Assembly (NCBI GenBank): GCA_040143965.1
Contig: JASJQH010007030.1
Span: forward strand, 1 to 24,366
DNA length: 24,366 bases
Direction: 5' to 3'
From: Basidiobolus ranarum
Taxonomy: Eukaryota > Basidiobolomycota > Basidiobolomycetes > Basidiobolales
Each line of letters starts with the position of its first letter. Within the stretch, counting starts at the first letter, position 1. The translations under genes and the position numbers were made by a program. Shown piece after piece: positions 8,279 through 17,544 of this stretch. Under the pieces are notes generated by a model. It saw nothing but the letters and a program-made list of their open reading frames with translations, was not told the origin of the DNA and did not search any database.

Positions 8279-9755
8279 TCAACGACAGATGACCATACAA
8301 GGAGCAAAGATAGAGGTTGCAATACTATACCACCATGAGCTATTTTCTGCAGGAAGATAGGCCGGAGTGAGGTCGGCAGATATGGGTAATTTACACATAG
8401 GACAAGTGCCAGATTTGGTGGTCAACCAAGGATCAATACACTCTACGTGGTAGTAGTGACAGCAGGGTAGCTCACGGACTTCATCGCCATCGTTGAAATC
8501 ATCCAAGCATATTGGGCAAACGCTTTGGGCTGTTTCTTCATCTTCCGATTTAAATGGAGGAGGTGAAAGCATATTTTGAGGATCGTAAGCTGGTGGAGGT
8601 TCCATTACAACAGTACATTGATGGTTGATGTTATTCTTCCCATGGGAGGAGCGAGTACGTAGTTCCCCACTAGGATGCCAGACCTTGACAGGGAATTTGT
8701 TTAGAGCGCTCTTATGAATAACCATCATCTCGGTACCATCAGGAATGTTGTTTCGAAGAGCATAATTACGACGAAGTCGGTAAAGATGACAATGCATGGC
8801 CACTACAAGTGGCGGGTGTTAGTAGCAGTTTTGATGACTGTAATTGAACCAATAGAACTTTACCTGATATGGCCAAAGACAGAAAGAGAAGCACAACCAC
8901 AATGATGAGAGTAAACTCCCATACACTGGGATATGATTTTTCACTTGGTTGCATTGTGAACCTGATTTGCTTTTTGAGAGTATTCACGTTACCGGTAGAC
9001 TGTTGGCTGTCTAAGATGTCTTGGGCCATCTGAACGCCTTTGTCAGAGGAAACAACGAATACGGGGATAACAATAGGGATGGAAAAATGAACGTCATTCA
9101 GGCTAATATCATCACCATTTGTGGAGTAAATGATAGCACCCAGTGCTTGATCATTTTGGGCACGCATAATTTTCCAATCAAGAGTACAGTTGCCCAACGG
9201 CACTAAGGCAATTCGAGTATATCCGGTATGTGCACTACTATTTGATGACTTAGAGGTTGGTAAGCCTTCACAAGGAACATCGAGGACGTATCCGATACCC
9301 TAAATCCAAAACAAAGTTAAGTTAAGGTTCTTGGTGACTTGATGATAATTAGATATGGGAGATATTTATGCCGATCCACGGACATTCAAGTTATTAGCCG
9401 AATATACAGGACAAAGAGAATAAGATAATTCGTATTATGAGTACTGAAGGGATAAACTTAGCGTTGTAGCAGTCTGAGTAAACTTCATTACCTGTAAATC
9501 CTTATCATTTAAACCTGCTGTATTGGGGACAACACGAACACCAGAAGTGATATCACTGGGAGTAATAGTCTTGTCAACAGAAATATGATTGGTGTTGGTG
9601 TCGATAAAAACAGTCTCTTCATGTATACTAGGGTTTTTCCCACCAAACAAACCAGCAGATGTCAACTGAAAGTGGAAACAAACCAACAAGAGACCAACAA
9701 TAGACAACCAGCGCCTGGTTGACCACCCAGTGGTCGCTATACTTGGTAAATACAT
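8279..9755 (-). CDS. PA-TM-RING membrane E3 ubiquitin ligase (407 aa)
   Basis: Three exons, 9755-9492, 9299-8864 and 8802-8279, give 1224 nt and 407 residues. A signal peptide covers about residues 1-34. A protease-associated (PA) domain follows from about 85 to 190: the splice joins NDKDLQ to GIGYVLDVP, then IALVPLGNC and GAIIYS. One membrane helix lies at about 216-236 (WEFTLIIVVVLLFLSLAIS), completed across the second intron. The cytoplasmic tail ends in a canonical RING-H2: Cys329, Cys332, Cys347, His349, His352, Cys355, Cys367 and Cys370, with spacing C-x2-C-x14-C-x-H-x2-H-x2-C-x11-C-x2-C. This is the RNF13/GRAIL architecture, whose members ubiquitinate membrane cargo in endosomal/vacuolar compartments. 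A PPAY (PPxY) motif near residue 303 could bind WW domains. The client is unknown; family assignment is very secure. Confidence 0.94.
8803..8863 (-). other. Intron 2 of the PA-RING gene
   Basis: 61-nt GT-AG intron in phase 1 (TCAG|GTAAAG ... TTGTAG|TGGCC). Using this acceptor instead of the nearer CAATTACAG joins the membrane helix to the RING tail through a GTG Val codon. Confidence 0.85.
9300..9491 (-). other. Intron 1 of the PA-RING gene
   Basis: 192-nt phase-0 intron (TTACAG|GTAATG ... GATTTAG|GGTATC), clearly longer than the other introns in this window. It has in-frame stops, and its removal gives an unbroken PA domain. Confidence 0.88.
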
Positions 9756-12700
9756 AACGTACTAATAATTTTCAGGAAAGGTCGAAGAACACAGTGGTGG
9801 TTAGTTTAGCGTAGGGAAATTACTTGACAAAAAGAATATAGAAACCTATGGAAATGCGTCAAGCGGGTGAAAAGAACGCAAAATGGAAAGCAAATGATAG
9901 AAAGAAATAAGTAGACAGGCAAAACAAGCAATCCGAGGTGGAAAGCAGTGAAATATATAATTCAGGTACCTGGTGAAAAAAATCACTGTCCTCTCAAGAA
10001 AGGGGGTGATTTTGTGATATAGGATTGGTGTACTAAAATAGGTCAACTTCTGCTAGTTGTTATAGTAACTGAATAGGCCTGGTAAGACTTACAGATGGGG
10101 ACTTCCCCTCATCTCAGAAGTAGTACAAAGCAGACTTACTAAAATAACGACAAACATAAATAGAACTGTGCCACTTAAAGGTGTTAAATAATATTGATTT
10201 GATTTGATTTGCTTCCATTCGCGAGCGCGATTTGGAGCATCTTGAGATCTTACAAGAGGGGAGGGAACAATATGAAATTATCCAACTAAGTATGGCTGAA
10301 TGACCCCTAACATAGCGTTTAGTCCCAATTTACCATTGAATATGACTGGCAAGTACACTCATGTCAAATTGGTTGAGAATAGGACTTCAAATGGCATTCA
10401 GATGGGAGTGATGTCGCACGAGAACTGGTTCTGAGAGGAACCATTGGTTGCAGAGTCCGGTTTAGTAGCGATTTTGGAATTCCATAAGTGGCCATGAAGT
10501 TGCCAAATTGGGCGTCAGTCCTGTTCTAATTTTATTCCTGTGATCTGTTTGGGCCTCGCCCGTATTTTATTTTGGAGAAGTGGCCAGCATTTATTCGGTT
10601 AGATTACAGACTCATATGAAAGGCAATAATCGTTCATGACAAGACATTGCTGCATCCCAAAAAACAGAGCATAGATTGCACTCGCCCTACATTATGAATG
10701 GAGCTGCCCTTTGTAACAGCATTGTCTAAGTGCATTACAGCTGATCTTGACCCCTGTGGGGATCCAGAGACCTCTGTTCAAGACTGCATCCACGTGACCG
10801 CCAAATCAAGAAGCTAGGCCCCCACCGCTTCCCTGACCCAAGTATTATGTAATATTAGCTGAGACTTATGGTTTGTACTCTGGCCATTCATCCCGTCAAG
10901 ATGAATGCTTATAAGAACATAGGCTGGAGCTCTGGATCAGCAGCGTGGAAAGAAATACGGCATAGCCGCTGAGGGTCCAAAACTCTGGTGGCTGCAGCCA
11001 TTACAATCTGCATTAAGGCTGATGGTTTTGGGAACGCCGCTTTGTTGTGAAAGTACTCTCGATTGACTTTGAACCGTATACAACTCTTTACTCATGCTAT
11101 TACAGAAAAGCTAATGATAAACGCATTAATATCAAGATAATTGGTTTAAATTAAGTGTCTAATGCAGAGAGCGAATGGCCAATTTCAAAATGGATCCGAA
11201 GATTCCATTGGCCATTCACCTGGATCCAAATTGAAGCAGAATCCATAAATCAAAATGAGTAATTGGAACTAGAATCCACACCTCGCACAATGACTCATAT
11301 GATCTGGGAACTCAGGAATGAAAGGATAATGTGGCGGATCGCTCATGATGAACTTGCCTGAAGAGTAGGCTCGGCTTATCCTTTAGGGAGTATTTGTTGT
11401 CAAATAAAAATTCCCCGCTCTAAAGGAGCAAGTATTGGCTTAGAGATTGTTGATTCACACAGCTCAAGGTATCAGTATGATCGGTGAGGATCATGGCTTC
11501 ATATCATCACAGCCGTGTGAGGTTGTCTTGAAGCCATTGGAGTGTTGGTGTGGAAAGAAATGGCTGCGAACCTTTAGTGTATCACCTGTATCATACGGTA
11601 TCTGGTGGGACTTGTTTGGCTAGAGGTTGTTCTGGTTCAGAGAATATGTCAACTTTAATGCAAGAAGAAATTGCATTCCAATTGGATTGTCTTTCGATTT
11701 TTCTTCGTTGGGGTCCACCAAACTTGCATAGAGCTTTTATTAATGCTAACTGACTAAGTATTCGATATTGTCGAAATGGATGCATCCCTAGAGATGAGAT
11801 CGCCCATTGTGATTAGTGGTTACTGATGAAGCTGTTGCGCAACATACTTACTATTATTAGCTTGCCATCCGGTCCATTGGTTCCTGGCTTTTGCTGCACT
11901 TCAAGTGACTAAGAATTAGGCCAACTGCATATCATTTTTACATTTAAACTTCGAGCACGGATTTTGGGCCTGTATTTGATTGTAGCTACAGGTAAGGATC
12001 AAATATCTAGGGACCACTTGCAGTATGGTTTCAGAAGCCCATCGTAGATTGCATTCTCCACATGAATGGATATTGGGTTGCTAATGTTTACATTGTCTTT
12101 TGCCTGTTAGCGTGATGATGGTGTTTCATTCGATGTGATCTATTGCATATAGCTGTCTTCAGCCATGGTGTGCATATGGACCCCAGATGATTTTATTGCT
12201 CAGTTTGTAAGGAATTTTATCCTTAAAGAGTGGAGCAGTAGAGGGCGGCTCCTTGTACCTTATTCTGTCACTGGCTATAAATCCCAGCTCTAAACCCATG
12301 CTTCCATGAAACTAGTTTTTTTAATGTAGCATATATATCAAGTGGACCACAATGTTTGTCAGCACTAGTCACATGGCGTCGCGATGGTTTCGTCATTAAT
12401 AATGCATTGGCCAATAAATTATATACTCCGTTTAATAGCTTTCTTTTAATACACTGCATCCATCATCTAGAGCTAGTACGCTACATTTAAGAGGACACTT
12501 GCAGAGTATTCTGTAATAGTGGACTTGCAACTTATTTTGGAATACTCTTTTTGCATATGCGCCGACTCCATACAAAAGTACAATTATTTGGGATCTATTG
12601 ACAGGAGTGATGTGATTTACATGTATTACGTTACGATACTGAAAATAAAAATGAACAGTGATATATTTTCAGAGTTGTGTGTAGTTTGGGGAAAGTGATT

Positions 12701-12827
12701 AGTGTCTTGGATAAGTTTGAAAATTTTGACCTGTGGAAGGGATTCAAAATGTTGCAATATTGACTAGCGAATTATTCCGGAATTATATATAATAAATAAG
12801 CTCGTACAAAGTAATGTATCTCATGTA
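9756..12827. other. Long intergenic region, no supported gene
   Basis: About 3 kb above the PA-RING gene. The first 300 bp are a plausible promoter, with an AT-rich TATATAATT-like element on the minus strand near 9955. Frames at 9846-10046, 11550-11785 and 12268-12459 have no motif and conflict between strands. From about 10250 to 12250 the base composition is a little richer in GC than the surrounding repeats, which could mark old decayed coding or transposon sequence, but no conserved motif could be read. Confidence 0.45.
11173..11217. repeat. 11-bp perfect inverted repeat
   Basis: GAATGGCCAAT at 11173-11183 and ATTGGCCATTC at 11207-11217, separated by 23 bp. It could form a hairpin or be a chance palindrome. 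Nothing nearby suggests a role. Confidence 0.45.
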
Positions 12828-12832
12828 CAATC

Positions 12833-13218
12833 TGTTGAAGTATTTTGGGAGTTTGTTGGAAGTGGATTGGAGAACTGGAAGAATTCATGGTTTCCACTTA
12901 TTGATTTTGTTGAAGTATTTTCGGAGCCTGTTGGAAGTGGTTTGGAGAAATAGAGAAATTGGTGGTTTTGACTTATTGAGTATTCAGTTGATATTTATAA
13001 TTTTGTCAAGATGTAGACAAACTAACGCGTAGAATGTGTTGAGAAAGGTCCCAGGAGCATGCGTGCAAAGTTTGGGGCTCCTAGCACAAGTTTAAAAAAT
13101 CTATATATCTGAGAACTTCTAAGTAAATTCCTCTTGTGATATCATGGTTCAATATTGAATAACCAAGTACTAAGCTATATATGACTATATAGGTGTTTAG
13201 GCTATGCTAATTTTAACA
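12833..13218 (+). mobile_element. LTR-like element with internal 75-bp duplication
   Basis: The element starts TGTTGAAGTATT and ends TTTTAACA, flanked by the identical 5-mer CAATC (12828-12832 and 13219-13223). Inside the target duplication the first 75 bp (12833-12907) are followed at once by a second start (TGTTGAAG at 12908) and the rest of a 311-bp LTR. The two starts belong to different sequence variants: the first has GGGAGTTTG like copy A, the second GGAGCCTG like copy B. There is no internal retrotransposon region. The duplication seems to be part of what was inserted or arose by unequal exchange afterwards. Confidence 0.85.
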
Positions 13219-13223
13219 CAATC

Positions 13224-14409
13224 ATATAACCAAAAGCCTAACTCACATGATCAAATCAACTGACTGCAAACCTTTTCAAAGTGCAACACTCTAATACATA
13301 CTGGCTACAATTCCAAATATGTAGAGTTTCGATTCCTTTGGTTTTTAGCTACGTGCCGTTGTGAATAATTTTATTTCAAGAAACTAACCGATGTTTGCTA
13401 CCTACAATGTGGATTTGTGCTTCCTGAAAGCCATGCAATTGTCAGTATATAGCAAGATAGCGACTATCATTTGTACCAGGAGGCTAAAATAGTAATAGGT
13501 TTGAATTAGCAAGTGCATAGATCCCTGCCTATATGTATCTACCTTCAGTCTACTAGTTCTATCATCTGCAGTTTATAGATTAACAAAAGAGATGCTTCCA
13601 TGATTCTTATTCTACTTCACCTTAAAGCTGCTTAGTAATAAACCAGCACTGAATCATCATAGTTGACAAGTTGGCAAATTTGCAAGTGGCTGAATATTTG
13701 TTTCCCATCTTGCATATATTTGGGAAGCAGTTGCTCAATATACAGAAGTCTGAATATGTATTTTACGTAGTCCCGGCCAATATGAATAATGGGTAAATCT
13801 TTCTCGACTTCCCTATACTTTGTATTTTATGCACAACTATGTATCATTTATTTCAATGTAGTTTGAGGATTTCACAGCATATACTTGTTAGATTCAAACA
13901 CTTCTTATTGTTGAAAATGACATAGCTTAAGCATCCATATAGTCATATAGTTAGCTACCTAAATTTCACTTAGTGAAGATGCACAGTATTAAAGGGGAAA
14001 ATTTTCATCCATGGTTCAGGATTTGGTGCAACTCTTTCACTAAGAATCTGAATTATCTCCCAAATTAGAGAATTGCCGGTTCGGATAATTTTTCGCATCA
14101 TACATCAAAATAGGTAGTGCGTATGAAGTTCTAGAAGCTTATTTGTATTCCTCATGGTATGGGTAAATACCGCTTAAGAGATAAGCAAAGTAATATAAAG
14201 TATTTCTGGTCATATGATCCACTACCAACTGGGGTGTAGTCACTAGTGCACATTCGCCGTCTATGATAATTAGCAATCTTTCAAATTTGGAAGCTAGGAG
14301 TTTTGTAAATATTAATGGAGACTAATGTTATTGCACGTTTGTTCTTTATTGAAGTTGAATTCAGAGTATTCGAGTACTCAAATCTCGCTAGCTCTTGAAT
14401 TGATGACTC
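13224..14409. other. Intergenic with one degenerate LTR fragment
   Basis: AT-rich sequence between the 12833 element and the secreted-protein gene. Apart from the fragment at 13909-13955, no gene, RNA or repeat is recognised. Confidence 0.45.
13909..13955 (-). mobile_element. Degenerate 3'-end fragment of the TGTTGAA LTR family
   Basis: TGTTGAAAATGACATAGC and the following CATCCATATAGTCATATAG match the complement of the LTR 3' end with several substitutions; similarity fades after about 13955. No target duplication. It is an older remnant than the other copies. Confidence 0.6.
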
Positions 14410-15003
14410 TTACCACTTATATCCTGCATCAGGGCCTGGGACCGGGTTGCCACCTGGATGCTCTCCATTGTTTGAGTAATCACCAGAGTGACCATCTTCA
14501 TGAGGAGAGTCACCCTTAGAGTGGTTCTTCACATGGTGTTTTCCTTTACCACCATGATGGGAGCCTTTTCCACCATTGTGAGAGCCTTTTCCGCCATTGT
14601 GAGAGCCTTTTCCGCCATTGTGAGAGCCTTTTCCACCATGGTGAGAGCTTTTCCCTTTACCGGAGTGACCCTTCATGTGGTGCTTGCCCTTACCACCGTG
14701 ATGAGATCCCTTATCTTTACCGGAGTGACCCTTCTTATGATGGGAGCCTTTGCCTTTACCTCTACCGTGACCCTTTGAGTGATGTCCATCACCATCATGG
14801 TGATCATTCTTTTTATCATCGTCATCATCATGGTGTTCATTCTTCTTACCATCATTATACGAAGGAACCACATGTGGTGCTGGTGCTCCAGAGGACTCCA
14901 ATGCTGCAACATTACCACTGGCATCAGAGTCTTCGCTAGGATAAGCGAATGCGACTTGGGTAGTGGCAAGAGCAGTCAAAGCGAGAGCAGCGAAGAATTT
15001 CAT
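14410..15003 (-). CDS. Secreted His/Gly/Lys-rich repeat protein (197 aa)
   Basis: Intronless frame from ATG 15003 to TAA 14410. A clear signal peptide (MKFFAALALTALATTQVAFA) probably ends after residue 20. The mature protein is low in complexity: an acidic DDDDDKK stretch near residue 60, then a long Gly-Lys-His region built of KGSHH and GGKGSHN units, a short acidic/Ser segment and a Gly/Pro-rich tail ending AGYKW. The open frame extends upstream to an ATG at 15066, but 15003 is chosen because it begins the signal peptide and lies below the TATA box at the better distance. The many HH pairs suggest divalent-metal binding or polyanion contact at the cell surface, but this is inference. No catalytic domain is visible. 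It might be a cell-wall or matrix component. Confidence 0.8.
   Translation of the reverse strand: MKFFAALALTALATTQVAFAYPSEDSDASGNVAALESSGAPAPHVVPSYNDGKKNEHHDDDDDKKNDHHDGDGHHSKGHGRGKGKGSHHKKGHSGKDKGSHHGGKGKHHMKGHSGKGKSSHHGGKGSHNGGKGSHNGGKGSHNGGKGSHHGGKGKHHVKNHSKGDSPHEDGHSGDYSNNGEHPGGNPVPGPDAGYKW
14566..14649 (-). repeat. Four 21-bp tandem units in the His-rich gene
   Basis: Units at 14566, 14587, 14608 and 14629 differ by single bases and encode GGKGSHN/H heptads. Near-identical DNA units imply recent expansion and make copy-number variation between strains likely. Confidence 0.88.
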
Positions 15004-15083
15004 GATGAAGAGGTAAGGTAAAGGAGGTAGAAGGGCAAGAGGAGGACTGGTAGGAGTGATGTTCACACACCATGATCACTGGG

Positions 15084-15091
15084 TATATATA
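15084..15091 (-). promoter_or_regulatory. TATA box of the His-rich secreted protein
   Basis: TATATATA about 80-88 bp above the ATG at 15003. Between them lies a pyrimidine-rich, ATG-poor leader on the coding strand. The box sits only about 20 bp above the alternative ATG at 15066, so transcripts probably start below that ATG. Confidence 0.65.
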
Positions 15092-16280
15092 CCTCAAAAC
15101 AACTACGCAACTGCTATCCTGGGCGGTGACTTGAGTTGTATGGGAATATGCGAAGAAAGAATGGGGCTGGCGAGTAATAGTTTAGAAATGATTTACTTGG
15201 ATGTCTCAGGGACGATGTCGCTTCAAAGTTAGGAGATTTACCCTACGACTTGCTGTGAAACACGTATTTACCTTCCCATGTATCACACACTAAACTAGCA
15301 CATGCATAAGGAGTACTTGTTTGATATCAGCCCATTAAGTATATGCATAAGGCTGGGTTTGTTGAATATCTATTTTAATTGAAACTAGAGTCTAATCCTA
15401 CATAAAGCCATTGAGAACCGCTATTCCAAGCAGTTGTGAATCATGTCTGAAACAAGTCATTCGAATGGATGGTGAAAAATGTTTTTGGATTCCCAAGCCG
15501 GCGTTACGATGCGATTGTTTATCGCTCTTATTTTCCGATCAAACCAAGGCTATGCTGCCACAGGCGCCTGTAACAATGGTGACATTAGATCTCAAGATAC
15601 CCATGGCGGATGACTGTGATTGGATAGCTCAAGATCAACAACTCTGTTGATGGCGAGACTCTTTGGTAAAGCACACAGGTATTTGGGATTTATGGATGAT
15701 TATCTGCTATACAAACTATCTTGCACATGATTGGGAGGGCTTATGGAATGCGTTCCGTGAAAAAAATGGCTCAATGATGCAGTCATACTCTCAAACCATT
15801 CCCATGACCAGTCTGATTGCAAATTAAGCTACTGTCCTGGCAAATGGTGTGTGGCATGGGTGAATCACCCAATATATTGATCATTCCTCCAGGGATGGCA
15901 CAGGGCATGGTTAATACATGCTATATTGAACCACTCAGCTCAGTTATCGCTGATTCTAGTACGCCTTGTTGGCCATAAAAGTCGAATCTACACTGATTCT
16001 TAAACCATTTTTATTTGCTCTAGCGGCTCTTCAAATTCACATTTAAACTCTGATCACTCTATTGTATTTGGATAATTGTCTTTTTTTTTTTAATGCATCA
16101 CCCCCAGGACAGAGACCATTCATTTCTCTTAAAAGGAAGAATCTCCGTGTAGTGCATATTTGTTATTCTTTTGTTTGCCTGTCTATACAAGTTTTCCCAG
16201 CCAAAACTTATCCTTCTAACTCAAGTTCTTACATTCTCGTATAGGAGACTTGTATTATTATTACAAAAACAATCAACAAT
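15092..16280. other. Intergenic between divergent genes, no supported gene
   Basis: A frame at 15411-15650 holds several Cys, but it has no ATG at its start, no signal peptide and no family match. The part just before 16281 is a plausible pyrimidine-rich 5' leader and includes an 11-T run at 16081. Confidence 0.45.
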
Positions 16281-16937
16281 ATGCCAGTCCTCGAAGTGGT
16301 GGGTGGTTTAATAGGTGCAGCCATAGTTTGTTCCATGGTCGTTCGTAAAGTTCACATAAAAAAGCAAAAAGCTAAAGTCAACAAAATGACAAAAGCATTA
16401 TGGAAACGTCGAAAATTTATCTATGGTAGTCCCAGAGTCACCCCTGTTACTTCAACTGGTGCAAATACTACTACTGCCAACAACGATGAAACGGGTCAAA
16501 CTTTGGCCAACGTCAATTATTACCCTAGTGCTTCTGCTATGGTAACCCCCAATATCATATTACCGCCTATTCATTTTCGTAGCAACCACCATTACCCACA
16601 ATTCTCTTCCAACATCCCTATCGCCGATCTTCCAACAATGTCTCAGACAGCTTCGGCTCGTGAATTTGTAGCCTGTAACGGTAACTTGCCTAGAGAGAAT
16701 GTGAACCACTTCGAACTACAGAGTTTACCTCCTCCAACACCACCCGCTTCAGCACTATATCGAGAAATCCCTTCGGCGCCGAGTCTCGCCGAGTCGGAGA
16801 ATATGGAACAGGAATATCCCGAGTTATCCACTTCAACTTTCTCAAGTCAATTGCCTAGTGCTCCTACTTTAGATCATTTCGAACTCTCTGAAAGTATCGC
16901 AACTACAACAATATCCAAGGAATGCCTAGTCGGATAA
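16281..16937 (+). CDS. Single-pass membrane protein with PSAP motifs, unrecognised (218 aa)
   Basis: Intronless frame from ATG 16281 to TAA 16937. Residues 4-22 form one hydrophobic segment (LEVVGGLIGAAIVCSMVV), followed by a strongly basic stretch (residues 23-47, KKQKAK, KALWKRRK), so by the positive-inside rule the long C-terminal part should be cytoplasmic. The rest is disordered-looking and rich in Ser, Thr, Pro and Asn. Two short motifs occur twice: PSAP (164-167 and 192-195) and HFEL (143-146 and 199-202), plus a PPPTPP run near 150. PSAP is a known ligand of the Vps23/Tsg101 UEV domain in ESCRT-I, so a sorting-adaptor role is possible, but not shown. Coding status is supported by length, continuous opening and ordered features. 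I do not recognise a family. It converges with the ZIP gene downstream. Confidence 0.75.
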   Translation: MPVLEVVGGLIGAAIVCSMVVRKVHIKKQKAKVNKMTKALWKRRKFIYGSPRVTPVTSTGANTTTANNDETGQTLANVNYYPSASAMVTPNIILPPIHFRSNHHYPQFSSNIPIADLPTMSQTASAREFVACNGNLPRENVNHFELQSLPPPTPPASALYREIPSAPSLAESENMEQEYPELSTSTFSSQLPSAPTLDHFELSESIATTTISKECLVG

Positions 16938-17544
16938 AGTATATCCGTGGATCACGTGCTATCCTTGATGGATAAGATCCGAACCGAATGAAAATTGATC
17001 AATTTATTGAATACATGAAATCTGTCTCATCTGCCATTCACGTGATATTCGCTTATTCCACAAATCGCCCTTGATATGATATCGCTGGCTTGATGTCAAT
17101 CTAAATCAGTCTTCCCCTCTCCTGAAGTCAACGATAAAAGGATCTCCTTCAACTCTCCCAGTGTAAATATATCCACCAGTGGACAAGTCCAAATCAGTCA
17201 GATTTGAGCGAGACTCCTCGACACATCAATTAGCTCCTAATTAATCTTAGTTGACATTCCTAAAGACAAGTCCTATCGTATTTCAACTGTAACTCATCGA
17301 TGTTTTTGCTTTCAATTTATAAAAATTACCTATGAATCCAAGAGTGTTCAAGTAAAAGGGGAAATTTATTTGCAAGTGTTTTCGGTGGATTGAAAATGAC
17401 TTTGAGTAGGTATAGAGAATATTGTTGGCATGACATATACCGAAGAGTTGGGAAAGTGGGCTGTAATTAATGAGCTATATACAAATCAATTGAATGGATT
17501 ACTGTATAAATAACAGCGTACAAATGTGGCTAAGAGACTTAGGT
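16938..17544. other. Intergenic between convergent genes
   Basis: About 0.6 kb shared by the 3' ends of the PSAP protein gene (+) and the ZIP gene (-). No frame or repeat is supported. Confidence 0.5.

Noticed and set aside
9846-10046. 66-codon minus-strand frame above the PA-RING gene
   Set aside because: Aromatic and hydrophobic by composition, lies in the promoter/leader area, no recognisable domain.
11550-11785. Overlapping frames on both strands
   Set aside because: Mutual shadows without motifs; neither has independent support.
14488-15021. Plus-strand frames over the His-rich gene
   Set aside because: Antisense shadows created by the tandem repeats; the minus-strand frame has the signal peptide and TATA box.
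15411-15650. 79-codon frame with several Cys
   Set aside because: Opens at TTG rather than ATG, no signal peptide, no recognisable Cys pattern.
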